From Desulfovibrionaceae bacterium (GTDB taxonomy: Bacteria; Desulfobacterota; Desulfovibrionia; Desulfovibrionales; Desulfovibrionaceae), in assembly GCA_017613475.1 (NCBI GenBank), contig JAGADT010000123.1:1-26834 (forward strand): a DNA stretch of 26,834 nt. Reading direction: 5' to 3'. The position numbers were made by a program, and so were the translations under genes. Shown piece by piece: positions 1-7,357 of the stretch; the first letter of the stretch is position 1, and each line of letters starts with the position of its first letter. The notes under the pieces are model-generated. The model did no database searches, was not told the origin of the DNA, and saw nothing but the letters and a program-made list of their open reading frames with translations.

Positions 1-1296
1 CTTGCGGGGCTGGGTCCCATGACCATCAACCTGGCCAATGACCTTACGCGCTACGGGTACTCCTGCGTCCTTCTCTGCAAAGACACGCAGACAACCACAG
101 ACTTGCTGGACAGGGGCTACAACGCGGTTATGGGCGAGCACGACGACGGAGAAACCTATCGGCGCCTGCGCCTTGCCAACGCAGCCATGCTGGTTGCCAT
201 GGATAACGACCAGCGCAATACCAACATAGTCTTTACCGCCCGTGATGTTGCCCCCCACGCCATCATCGCCGCACGGGTAGAAAACGCCGCCGCTGTCGAC
301 ATCATGCAGCTTGCGGGAAGCACCCATGTCTACCAGTTTCGCGAAGTGCTCGGCAAAGCGCTTGCCAGAAGGGTTCTGAAGCCCGACCATCCATCCAGCA
401 TTCTCAGCACGTTCAATCAGCTTGTGGTGGCCGAAGCGCCCGTCATGCGCACGCCCCTGGTTGGCAAAACGCTCATGGAAAGCGGACTGCGCAAGGCTAC
501 GGGGCTCAATGTTGTCGGGGTCTGGCAGAGAGGAAAATTTACGCTTCCCACGCCTCAAACGCAGCTCTCGGACAATTCGGTCATTGTTACCGCAGGCACA
601 TCCATGCAGACCGCCGCTCTCAATGCCTACCTCCAAAACGGCGCTCCAAGAACAGGCAAAAAAGCGAATGTCATCATTCTTGGAGGCGGGCACGTGGGGC
701 TGGCCGCAGCTTCCCACCTGCGGCAGTACGGCATTATGGCCTCTGTTGTGGATAAGCGTGATCTCTCCGCCAAATGCGAAAACGCCATCCAAGGCGATGC
801 CGCTGAACTTGAAATCCTCGAAAAAGCGGGACTGCACGAGGCTTCCTCCATCATCATCACAACCCACGATGACGATATTAACGCCTACCTCACCATCTAC
901 TGCCGCCATCTGCGCCCAGATATACAAATTATCAGCAGGGCGACCTTTGAACGGAACGTAGGCATTCTCCATGCTGCCGGGGCAGACCTGGTCCTTTCGC
1001 TTTCCTCCATGCTGAGCAATACGCTCCTGAACCAACTCTCTCCCGGCAAGGTTCTCATGCTCAACGAAGGGCTCAACATTTTCCGCTTCCCCGTATCAAA
1101 AAAACTGATCGGGCAAAACCTGCGCGACTGCGGCATCCGCGCCCTGACCAACTGCAGCGTTGTTGCGGTGCAGAACACGGATTCGCCCATGTCCATCAAC
1201 CCCCAGCCTGACTATGTCTTCTCCGCCGGTGACGAGCTGTATCTCATCGGCGATTCAACTTCTGAACGCGCCTACCAGAAAAATTTTGGGCAATAG
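1..1296 (+). CDS. TrkA/RCK-domain potassium transport regulator or channel, 5' partial
   Basis: The reading frame is open from base 1, so the gene begins before the window; the ATG at 19 lies inside a glycine-rich Rossmann loop (codons 2-6 read A-G-L-G-P) and is not the likely start. The order is a first NAD(H)-binding TrkA-N fold, a TrkA-C-like segment (about bases 430-640), a second Rossmann fold with a clear GGGHVG loop (about 680-700), and a second TrkA-C-like segment to the end. This tandem RCK arrangement fits TrkA-type gating subunits and also K+ channels with cytoplasmic RCK domains. Whether a membrane pore domain is present cannot be decided because the N-terminus is missing. Role inferred: nucleotide-sensing control of K+ flux at the inner membrane. 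It is separated from the next gene by 112 bp that hold a promoter candidate, so it probably belongs to a different transcription unit. Confidence 0.8.
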   Translation, partial: LAGLGPMTINLANDLTRYGYSCVLLCKDTQTTTDLLDRGYNAVMGEHDDGETYRRLRLANAAMLVAMDNDQRNTNIVFTARDVAPHAIIAARVENAAAVDIMQLAGSTHVYQFREVLGKALARRVLKPDHPSSILSTFNQLVVAEAPVMRTPLVGKTLMESGLRKATGLNVVGVWQRGKFTLPTPQTQLSDNSVIVTAGTSMQTAALNAYLQNGAPRTGKKANVIILGGGHVGLAAASHLRQYGIMASVVDKRDLSAKCENAIQGDAAELEILEKAGLHEASSIIITTHDDDINAYLTIYCRHLRPDIQIISRATFERNVGILHAAGADLVLSLSSMLSNTLLNQLSPGKVLMLNEGLNIFRFPVSKKLIGQNLRDCGIRALTNCSVVAVQNTDSPMSINPQPDYVFSAGDELYLIGDSTSERAYQKNFGQ

Positions 1297-1317
1297 TCCG
1301 TGCGCAGCATTGCTTGC

Positions 1318-1346
1318 TTGACAGAGGCATAGAGGCAGTATATGTG
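1318..1346 (+). promoter_or_regulatory. Candidate sigma-70 promoter for the DUF177-rpmF-plsX operon
   Basis: A perfect -35 hexamer TTGACA (1318-1323) is followed by TATGTG (1341-1346) at 17 bp, or by TATATG (1339-1344) at 15 bp. Transcription would start near 1353, giving a leader of about 55 nt before the ATG at 1409. The -10 is imperfect, so this is a moderate call. A 7-bp inverted repeat (GTGCGCA 1300-1306, TGCGCAC 1355-1361) brackets it. Confidence 0.45.
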
Positions 1347-1408
1347 TAGCGACTTGCGCACGAATCGCTGTACCAGCGGCAGCCTTAAAATCGCTCCGAG
1401 GTCTCTTC

Positions 1409-1975
1409 ATGTGGATCAGCATCACAGATCTGCCGCCGGAAGGCCGTACGTTCATCATTGATGAACAATCCGTCTGGACGGCGCCCATGCACGAATTCGG
1501 CATAAGCGGCCGTATCCTTTCGCCTCTCAGGGGGGAAATCCTCCTTATTCCCCAGCTTGACGGAGAGGTCTGCGGCTGTGTTGTCCGCGGCAGGCTGACT
1601 GGAAAAATTGCGCGTCCGTGCGATAGGTGCGCAGAAGACGCCTGCGTGGCGATCGACAGCTCGTTTGAAGATTTCGAACCGTTCCCCGCTGATGACTCCC
1701 CTGATGACGAGGATAAAAACCTGTTTTCCGATGATGCGGCGGATAAAGAAATCATACGGCTGAAAGACGGCACGCCCCAGATCAATCCTGAAGCCCTGCT
1801 TTGGGAAGAATTTTTGCTTTCCCTGCCGGTAAAGCCTCTCTGCCGCCCGGACTGCAGGGGGCTTTGTGCAAGCTGCGGGCAAAACCTGAATCTTGGCAAA
1901 TGTTCCTGTAATCAGGATGAAGGAGACCCGAGGCTGGCCGTCCTGAGGAACCTTACGCTCACCCCAAAACAATAA
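1409..1975 (+). CDS. DUF177 / YceD-like protein
   Basis: A 188-residue protein of the DUF177 (YceD) family, which is very commonly encoded directly upstream of rpmF. The family's role is not settled; it has been linked to rRNA or ribosome biogenesis in several lineages. Visible hallmarks are the PCDRC motif (C71, C74) and the C-terminal block LPVKPLCRPDC with a second group of cysteines (C145, C149, C153, C156, C165, C167), suggesting zinc binding, though that is inference. The middle (about 85-115) is very acidic and low in complexity. The start ATG is preceded by a GAGG-type ribosome site. The rpmF gene follows 37 bp downstream, supporting co-transcription. Confidence 0.85.
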   Translation: MWISITDLPPEGRTFIIDEQSVWTAPMHEFGISGRILSPLRGEILLIPQLDGEVCGCVVRGRLTGKIARPCDRCAEDACVAIDSSFEDFEPFPADDSPDDEDKNLFSDDAADKEIIRLKDGTPQINPEALLWEEFLLSLPVKPLCRPDCRGLCASCGQNLNLGKCSCNQDEGDPRLAVLRNLTLTPKQ

Positions 1976-2012
1976 CGCTGCGGATCTCCGCAACACAAAA
2001 AGGAGGCCAAAC

Positions 2013-2207
2013 ATGGCCGTTCAGCAAAACAAAAAATCCCATTCCAAAAAAGGAATGCGCCGTTCCCATGATCACGTTGCCGTTCCTTCAGTGATCTACT
2101 GCACCTGCGGCGCCCCGACGCTCCCCCACTCTGTCTGCCCCAACTGCGGAACGTACAAGGGACGTCAGGTTGTTGCGCAAAAGGCGGAAGCAGCGTCCCA
2201 GGAATAA
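2013..2207 (+). CDS. rpmF: 50S ribosomal protein L32
   Basis: A 64-residue basic protein matching L32 in length and pattern: a Lys/Arg/Ser-rich N-terminus (KKSHSKKGMRRSHD) followed by a cysteine ribbon with C30, C32, C42 and C45, then a TYKGR segment. L32 is a structural component of the large ribosomal subunit near the peptidyl-transferase side. The cysteine pairs are C-x-C and C-x2-C, so the first pair is one residue shorter than the usual C-x2-C of zinc-binding L32. The start is fixed by a very strong Shine-Dalgarno AAGGAGG ending at 2006, 6 nt before the ATG. It lies between DUF177 and plsX, the standard neighbourhood. Confidence 0.95.
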   Translation: MAVQQNKKSHSKKGMRRSHDHVAVPSVIYCTCGAPTLPHSVCPNCGTYKGRQVVAQKAEAASQE

Positions 2208-2266
2208 CCTGCGGTGCTGTGCTCCCATGCCAGGCAAAGACTGGCTGCTTACCGGCTCGCCTCACC

Positions 2267-2291
2267 TTTCCTGTAGATTTTCTATGGGAAA
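2267..2291. promoter_or_regulatory. Inverted repeat in the rpmF-plsX gap
   Basis: The 153-bp gap holds a 25-bp imperfect palindrome: arms TTTCC/GGAAA and TAGA/TCTA around a TTT centre, the intervening TG steps forming two G-U wobbles in RNA. As RNA this is an 11-bp stem with a 3-nt loop. No T-run follows directly, so a classical terminator is unlikely; an operator or an mRNA processing or stability hairpin is possible. A smaller hairpin (GCCAG 2229-2233 / CTGGC 2241-2245) lies just upstream. Confidence 0.4.
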
Positions 2292-2360
2292 TGGGAGGCT
2301 GAGTCGTTTTGGTGTAATGTTTTCCATGTATCATCGGGTTGCTGACAAGGGTTTGCAGGC

Positions 2361-3467
2361 ATGACAGACCAACCTTCTTTCGTATCGGACGCAGAAACCG
2401 CATCGGAAACCGGTATTCCCTCATCCGCAGGCCCAAAGCGGCCGGTGCTGGCCATTGATGCCATGGGAGGGGACTTTGGCCCTTCCGTCATCGTTGCCGG
2501 CGCTGTTGAAGCAGCCAAAGAACTCAACGCAAAAATCGTCCTTGTCGGGCGTGAGGAAGAGGTCACGGCTGAACTTTCCCGCTACGATCTTTCCAATACC
2601 GACATCGACTTCGTTCACGCCTCTGAAGTTGTGGAGATGAACGAAAAGCCCTCGGACATCCTCCGCCGGAAGAAAGATGCCTCCATCCAGGTCGCCTGCC
2701 GCCTTGTCCGCGACGGGCAGGCTGACGGCGTTATCAGCGCCGGGCACTCAGGAGCCACAGTTGCCTGCGGCATGTTTATCATCGGGCGCGTCCACGGCGT
2801 CGAAAGACCGGCTCTCGCGTCTGTGCTGCCCAGCGAACAAAATCCGACGGTGCTGCTGGACGTTGGCGCCAATGTTGACTGCAAGCCCTACCATCTTTTC
2901 CAGTTCGGACTTATGGGCGAAGCTTTCGCGAGAGACCTGCTTGACTGCGAGAACCCCCGTGTAGGACTTTTAAGCATCGGGGAAGAAGAAGGCAAAGGCA
3001 ACCTCCAGGTCAAGGAAGCCTATGAGCTGTTCAAGCTTGTGGAAAGCCTCCGTTTCGTTGGCAATGTCGAAGGCCGCGACCTTTTCAACGGCAATGTCGA
3101 CGTTGTTGTCTGCGACGGATTCATGGGCAATGTTGCCCTAAAGCTCAGCGAAGGACTTGGCACGGCGCTCTGCCACGTGCTGAAGCGTGAGCTCACCAAT
3201 TCCGGACTGCTTCCCAAAATCGGGGCACTGCTGTCCAAGCAGGCCTTCAGGAATTTTGCCAAGGTCATTGACTATGCCGAGTACGGCGGCGCCCTGCTGC
3301 TGGGGCTCAAGGGCATTGCCATTGTGGGGCACGGCGCGTCTAACGCCAAGGCTATCCGCAGCGCCACACGCCTGGCAGCCAGGTTCGTGGAAAAAAGGAC
3401 GAACGAACGACTCATGGAAGCCATCAGCGCCAATGAGGAGCTGACGCGCTTTGGACGCTCTTGCTGA
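2361..3467 (+). CDS. plsX: Phosphate acyltransferase PlsX
   Basis: PlsX converts acyl-ACP to acyl-phosphate, the acyl donor for PlsY in phosphatidic acid synthesis; it is a peripheral protein at the inner membrane. The hallmark AIDAMGGDFGP is at residues 31-41, and family blocks such as SAGHSGA, LLDVGANVDCKP and VVCDGFMGN follow. At 368 residues it is slightly longer than the usual 330-350 because of a polar N-terminal extension of about 28 residues before the first beta strand. The ATG at 2361 has only a weak AAGG-like ribosome site; a GTG at 2445 would remove the extension but has no better site. The neighbouring fabH is 13 bp downstream, the classic plsX-fabH pairing. Confidence 0.95.
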   Translation: MTDQPSFVSDAETASETGIPSSAGPKRPVLAIDAMGGDFGPSVIVAGAVEAAKELNAKIVLVGREEEVTAELSRYDLSNTDIDFVHASEVVEMNEKPSDILRRKKDASIQVACRLVRDGQADGVISAGHSGATVACGMFIIGRVHGVERPALASVLPSEQNPTVLLDVGANVDCKPYHLFQFGLMGEAFARDLLDCENPRVGLLSIGEEEGKGNLQVKEAYELFKLVESLRFVGNVEGRDLFNGNVDVVVCDGFMGNVALKLSEGLGTALCHVLKRELTNSGLLPKIGALLSKQAFRNFAKVIDYAEYGGALLLGLKGIAIVGHGASNAKAIRSATRLAARFVEKRTNERLMEAISANEELTRFGRSC

Positions 3468-3480
3468 TAGGAGCAGCACC

Positions 3481-4476
3481 ATGAACGATATCCCCCGCAT
3501 TACCGGATTCAGTGCATGTTCTCCCGTGACCTGCCTGACCAATCAGGATCTTGAGCAGCGCATAGACACCTCTGACGAATGGATTGTCACCCGCACGGGC
3601 ATCCGCCAGCGCCACATCCTCGCCGCAGGAGAGCAGCTCAGCACGCTGGCAGCTGAAGCCGCCAGAAAAGCACTGGACAGCGCGCAGATATCTCCCTCCT
3701 CTCTCACGCATGTTGTTGTGGCTACCTGCACTCCGGATACCTTAAGCCCATCCCTTGCCTGCACGGTTGCCGGACTGCTGGGTCTGCCGTGTGTCATGGC
3801 TTTTGACATCAACGCCGGATGCACAGGCTTCCTGTACGCCGTAAGCCTGTGCCGCAGCATCCTTGCCGCCGACCCGTCCGCCTGCATCCTGCTCCTGGGC
3901 GCGGAAGCCATCAGCCGCAGGCTCAACTGGCAGGACCGCACGACCTGCGTTCTCTTTGGCGACGGGGCAGGCGCCTGCGTCATGAATGCCGGGCAGCAGG
4001 GCAGCACAGGAACGGCGGCCGCTGTTGTTGATGTCCTCTGCACGTCAGACGGCGCCAACGCCCACATGATCAAAGTTGGCGGCGGGTCTGCCAGGTCCTA
4101 CGCACCTGGCGATCCCGTTCATGAAGATTTTTTTGTGTCCATGCATGGCAGGGATGTTTTCAAGCACGCTGTCAGAAACATGGTTGACAGCGCCAGGCAA
4201 ATTCTTGAGCGCAACGGACTTGCCGCTGATGATATTGACCTGTTTATTCCCCACCAGGCTAACCAGCGCATCATTGATGCCGTGGGCACCCGCCTGAACA
4301 TTGCCCCTGAAAAGATTTTTTCTGATGTGGCCAGCTACGGCAATACATCGGCGGCATCCATTCCCCTCGCACTGGCGGACGCAGGGCAATCCGGACTTCT
4401 GCGCCCAGGCATGAAGGTTCTGCTTGGAGCCTTTGGCAGCGGGCTGACCTGGGGAAGCGTACTGCTCCAATTCTAA
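3481..4476 (+). CDS. fabH: Beta-ketoacyl-ACP synthase III
   Basis: FabH condenses an acyl-CoA primer (usually acetyl-CoA) with malonyl-ACP and so starts type II fatty acid synthesis in the cytoplasm. The catalytic triad is visible: C114 in INAGCTGF, H258 in IPHQANQR and N288 in SYGNTSAAS. The 331-residue length is within the family range. I chose the ATG at 3481 rather than an in-frame ATG 30 bp earlier, because AGGAG (3469-3473) sits correctly before it and the earlier start would overlap plsX and add ten unrelated residues. The next gene is fabG, not fabD. Confidence 0.95.
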   Translation: MNDIPRITGFSACSPVTCLTNQDLEQRIDTSDEWIVTRTGIRQRHILAAGEQLSTLAAEAARKALDSAQISPSSLTHVVVATCTPDTLSPSLACTVAGLLGLPCVMAFDINAGCTGFLYAVSLCRSILAADPSACILLLGAEAISRRLNWQDRTTCVLFGDGAGACVMNAGQQGSTGTAAAVVDVLCTSDGANAHMIKVGGGSARSYAPGDPVHEDFFVSMHGRDVFKHAVRNMVDSARQILERNGLAADDIDLFIPHQANQRIIDAVGTRLNIAPEKIFSDVASYGNTSAASIPLALADAGQSGLLRPGMKVLLGAFGSGLTWGSVLLQF

Positions 4477-4499
4477 AGGCGAAACCGCCTGCCAGCGCA

Positions 4500-4528
4500 T
4501 TGAATTTCTTTTTGCCTTGACGTATAGT
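4500..4528 (+). promoter_or_regulatory. Candidate sigma-70 promoter upstream of fabG
   Basis: TTGAAT (4500-4505) and TATAGT (4523-4528) are spaced by exactly 17 bp, with a likely start near 4535 and a leader of about 20 nt to the fabG ATG. It would allow fabG-acpP to be transcribed separately from plsX-fabH. The match to consensus is good, but no experimental support is available. Confidence 0.55.
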
Positions 4529-4556
4529 AACAGCCACACCTTTTCAAGGAATGTTC

Positions 4557-5300
4557 ATGAACGAACTCAGACCTACGGCCGTAGTCACCGGCGGTTCCAG
4601 GGGAATCGGCAAAGCCATAGCCCAGGCTCTCGCCCGGCAGGGACTGCAGATTTACCTTATCTGCGCCAGCAGGCTGGAGGCCGCAAACGAAGTGGCTTCC
4701 GAAATCATCGCCAACGGCGGGCAGGCTTCAGCCTTCCGTCTTGACGTAAGCGACCTGGCAGCTACCGCGGCTTTTTTCCAGGAGGAAATCCGCGACAAGG
4801 TTGACCTGGCCGTACTGGTCAACAATGCAGGCATCACGAAAGACGGCCTTATCCTGCGCATGAAGGACGACGATTTTGACCGCGTGCTTAACGTCAACCT
4901 CCGCGGCGCATTCGGCTGCCTGCGTGAAGCAGCAAAGATCATGGCCCGCCAGCGCCATGGACGAATCATCAATATTACCTCTGTTGTCGGCCAGTCAGGC
5001 AATGCAGGGCAGGCCAACTATTCGGCTGCCAAGGCAGGGCTAATCGGGCTGACAAAAACTGCGGCTAAGGAACTTGCCGGGCGCAATATTACCGTCAACG
5101 CGGTGGCGCCTGGATTTATAGAGACCGATATGACAGCTGTGCTCAGCGAAGATACACGCAAGGCCTTTGCCGCGCAGATCCCTCTTGGACGCCTTGGCGC
5201 TCCGGAGGATGTGGCAGAGGCTGTTGCTTTTTTGGCCTCGCCCGGAGCCGGTTACATCACCGGTCATGTGCTCGCCGTCAACGGCGGGATGTACTGCTGA
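4557..5300 (+). CDS. fabG: 3-oxoacyl-ACP reductase
   Basis: FabG reduces 3-oxoacyl-ACP to (R)-3-hydroxyacyl-ACP with NADPH, the first reduction of each elongation cycle. It is a short-chain dehydrogenase: the cofactor loop TGGSRGIG is at residues 11-18, NNAG at 89-92, and the catalytic residues are S142, Y155 and K159 (YSAAK). The length from this start is 247 residues, typical. An ATG at 4551 is also in frame, but the AAGGA ribosome site at 4546-4550 abuts it and lies 6 nt from the ATG at 4557, so the latter is preferred. acpP follows after 22 bp. Confidence 0.95.
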   Translation: MNELRPTAVVTGGSRGIGKAIAQALARQGLQIYLICASRLEAANEVASEIIANGGQASAFRLDVSDLAATAAFFQEEIRDKVDLAVLVNNAGITKDGLILRMKDDDFDRVLNVNLRGAFGCLREAAKIMARQRHGRIINITSVVGQSGNAGQANYSAAKAGLIGLTKTAAKELAGRNITVNAVAPGFIETDMTAVLSEDTRKAFAAQIPLGRLGAPEDVAEAVAFLASPGAGYITGHVLAVNGGMYC

Positions 5301-5322
5301 AAACAAACCCTGGAGGGCTCTC

Positions 5323-5568
5323 ATGTCCGCACCCGAAGTGGAAGAAAAAATCAAAAGCATCATCATGGAACAGCTTGGCGTCTCCGCCGACGAAGTCAAA
5401 CCCGAAGCCTCTTTTGTTGAAGACCTCGGCGCCGACTCCCTTGACTTGACGGAGCTCATCATGGCCATGGAAGAAGCCTTCAACTTTGAAATCCAAGATG
5501 AAGACGCCCAGAAGATGATGAAAGTCAAAGACGTTATCTCTTACGTGGAAAGCCACGCGAACTGCTGA
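5323..5568 (+). CDS. acpP: Acyl carrier protein
   Basis: This small, very acidic protein of 81 residues carries growing acyl chains on a 4'-phosphopantetheine arm. The attachment serine is S39 in the canonical GADSLD motif, followed by the acidic helix II. The start at 5323 is set by GGAGG (5312-5316), 6 nt upstream; the frame stays open further upstream but there it only shadows fabG. It lies directly after fabG as in most bacteria, while its usual downstream partner fabF is here displaced by a 496-bp non-coding stretch. Confidence 0.97.
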   Translation: MSAPEVEEKIKSIIMEQLGVSADEVKPEASFVEDLGADSLDLTELIMAMEEAFNFEIQDEDAQKMMKVKDVISYVESHANC

Positions 5569-5583
5569 TTACGCCCCTGAAAA

Positions 5584-5615
5584 TCCCTATGGACGCCCAA
5601 AATGCGCCATAGGGA
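5584..5615 (+). terminator. Strong hairpin just after acpP
   Basis: Perfect arms TCCCTATGG (5584-5592) and CCATAGGGA (5607-5615) continue inward as CGC/GCG after a one-base bulge, leaving a 7-nt loop. It begins 15 bp past the acpP stop. There is no T-run after it, so it may be a weak terminator or a 3'-end stabilising structure for the abundant acpP message. Confidence 0.5.
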
Positions 5616-5637
5616 CATAGGCAAGTTCAAGGCACGC

Positions 5638-5674
5638 CTGCCGGACAGCGGCATGTATGCCAAAGCTGCGGCAG
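5638..5674 (+). other. Nested hairpin in acpP-fabF gap
   Basis: Three nested stems can form: CTGCCG/CGGCAG outermost, CAGC/GCTG next and GGCA/TGCC innermost, closed by a TGTA loop, with small internal bulges (GA on the left, AAA on the right). The 14 paired positions are more than expected from a random spacer of this size and support a structured RNA. Confidence 0.4.
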
Positions 5675-5870
5675 ACGGATTTCAGGAACGTACTGGTCCA
5701 TGCCCTGATGGATACAGGCAGACATCCTCAAAAACGCCGTACTCTGGCAAACCGATGCCCAGATACATTCTTCTTTCAGCTTGCTAGGCAAAAATTACGG
5801 ATTTGCGGCAGCCTGCAGCGCTTCATTTTCGCTGAAGCAAATGCTGAAATTTCAGGGTGTACTTGTTTGC

Positions 5871-5913
5871 CGGGCGTTCTGTGACCTTGTCACGGGACGC
5901 CCGATGCATTTTT
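5871..5913 (+). terminator. Intrinsic terminator in acpP-fabF gap
   Basis: CGGGCGT (5871-5877) pairs with ACGCCCG (5897-5903), and GTGAC with GTCAC inside; the TCT and GGG between them form wobble and Watson-Crick pairs, giving a continuous stem of about 15 bp with a CTT loop. TTTTT (5909-5913) follows. It ends a transcript roughly 300 nt past acpP, so it either closes a long acpP 3' region or an independent small RNA. Confidence 0.7.
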
Positions 5914-6012
5914 GCAGGGGCTGCCCTGACATCCGCAGCCACTACCCGATGGAAAGTTCCTGTTCCGCCTATGAGGAGTCCCGGCGGCAATAAACATTCT
6001 TTGCTGCGGTCT

Positions 6013-6040
6013 TTGTCAGCTTCCCCTCGTCGGCTATGCA
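6013..6040 (+). promoter_or_regulatory. Candidate sigma-70 promoter for fabF-glyA
   Basis: TTGTCA (6013-6018) and TATGCA (6035-6040) are 16 bp apart, followed by an AGAGG-like ribosome site and the fabF ATG at 6065. Its position after the terminator at 5871-5913 makes a separate promoter for fabF-glyA sensible. Moderate match only. Confidence 0.4.
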
Positions 6041-6064
6041 TTCATCAGTCTGCCAGAGGTCATT

Positions 6065-7315
6065 ATGAAACGTACACGTGTTGTCATAACCGGCTTTTCC
6101 GCCATCACTCCGCTCGCCACTTCAGCGATGGAAAGCTGGAACGCCCTTTTAGCAGGGAAATCCGGCATTGGCCAAATCTCGCTTTTTGACGCAACAGGCT
6201 ACGACGCCACCATTGCCGGCGAGGTAAAAAACTTTGATCCGGCTTCCTTCGGCATTTCGCCAAAGCAAACCAGGCACATGGACCGCTTTGTGCAGTTCGG
6301 CGCGTCAGCCGCTTTAGAGCTCATGCGCCATTCCCGCTACAAAGTCGACGAATCCAATGCAGAGAGGATCGGTGTCATGGTCGGCGTCGGGCTTGGCGGG
6401 CTGCATACCATCGAACAGTTCCACACAAAGCTGATGACTGCCGGACCAAACCGTGTTTCACCGTTCATGATCCCGATGCTTATTTCCAACATGGCGCCGG
6501 GGTATATCGCTATCCTTACAGGCTGCAAAGGTGCTAACATGGCCATCACCAGCGCCTGCGCCTCCTCTACCCACGCTATCAGCTCAGCTTTCTCCGAAAT
6601 TCTTCTTGGACGCTACGACGCCATGATCACCGGCGGGATCGAATCCACAATTTCCCCCATGGGCGTTTCCGGCTTTACAGCCATGAAGGCTCTCTGCGCC
6701 GACCATAACGACGATCCCGAACACTCCTCACGCCCCTTTGATAAGAACAGAAGCGGCTTTGTGATGGGCGAAGGCGCAGGCCTCCTTCTCCTTGAATCGC
6801 TCGACTCCGCCCTCCGCCGCGGTGCTGACATTTACGCAGAAATCGTTGGAATCGGCGCTTCCGCAGACGCCCACCACATGACTGCACCTGAGGCGTCAGG
6901 CTCAGGCATGGCCGCAGCCATGCGCCGCGCACTGGAAGATGCCGGCGTCGCCCCTGATGAAGTCGACCACATCAACGCCCACGGAACGTCAACGCATCTT
7001 AACGATCTTTGCGAAACCATAGCCATCAAAAAAGTCTTCGGCAAACACGCCTACGATATTCCAATCACAGCCAATAAATCCCAGGTCGGTCATCTCCTCG
7101 GCGCCGCAGGAGGCGTGGAAGCCATTTTCTCTGTCCTCTCCCTGCATACGGGCATGGTCCCAGGCATCATCAATTACGAAACGCCTGACCCGGAATGCGA
7201 CCTCGCTTATGTGACCGGCGGACCAAGGCAGGCCAACCCGAACTATGTGCTTTCCAATTCCTTTGGCTTTGGCGGCACAAACGGCAGTATCCTCTTCAAA
7301 AAATATGTCGGCTGA
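6065..7315 (+). CDS. fabF: Beta-ketoacyl-ACP synthase II
   Basis: FabF extends acyl-ACP by decarboxylative condensation with malonyl-ACP. Thiolase-fold active-site residues are all present: C165 in TSACASSTHA, H306 in NAHGTST and H343 in VGHLLGAAGG, with the C-terminal NSFGFGGTNGS loop. The length of 416 residues is typical. The start is at an ATG 5 nt after an AGAGG-like site. glyA lies 42 bp downstream and shares the transcript up to the terminator at 8604-8649. FabB and FabF are hard to separate by eye; the adjacency to acpP and the overall pattern favour FabF. Confidence 0.95.
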   Translation: MKRTRVVITGFSAITPLATSAMESWNALLAGKSGIGQISLFDATGYDATIAGEVKNFDPASFGISPKQTRHMDRFVQFGASAALELMRHSRYKVDESNAERIGVMVGVGLGGLHTIEQFHTKLMTAGPNRVSPFMIPMLISNMAPGYIAILTGCKGANMAITSACASSTHAISSAFSEILLGRYDAMITGGIESTISPMGVSGFTAMKALCADHNDDPEHSSRPFDKNRSGFVMGEGAGLLLLESLDSALRRGADIYAEIVGIGASADAHHMTAPEASGSGMAAAMRRALEDAGVAPDEVDHINAHGTSTHLNDLCETIAIKKVFGKHAYDIPITANKSQVGHLLGAAGGVEAIFSVLSLHTGMVPGIINYETPDPECDLAYVTGGPRQANPNYVLSNSFGFGGTNGSILFKKYVG

Positions 7316-7357
7316 CGCCCAGCCGGCATCCACCTTAAGCTTACGGAGAAATTCGCC

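Larger units (their letters stand above)
5569..6064 (+). other. 496-bp gap between acpP and fabF, structured, no convincing protein gene
   Basis: Short reading frames occur here but none has a good ribosome site, biased composition or a recognisable family. The stretch instead holds three sizeable inverted repeats (5584-5615, 5638-5674, 5871-5903), smaller ones (GCTTCA 5820-5825 / TGAAGC 5833-5838; palindrome CTGAAATTTCAG at 5844-5855), an intrinsic terminator near its middle, and a promoter candidate for fabF at its end. A small untranslated RNA or a long structured acpP 3' tail would fit; neither can be proven from the sequence. Confidence 0.5.

Noticed and set aside
5602..5993. Overlapping short reading frames of 60-75 codons between acpP and fabF
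   Set aside because: No ribosome sites, no family resemblance, and they run through hairpins and a terminator; a non-coding spacer explains them better.
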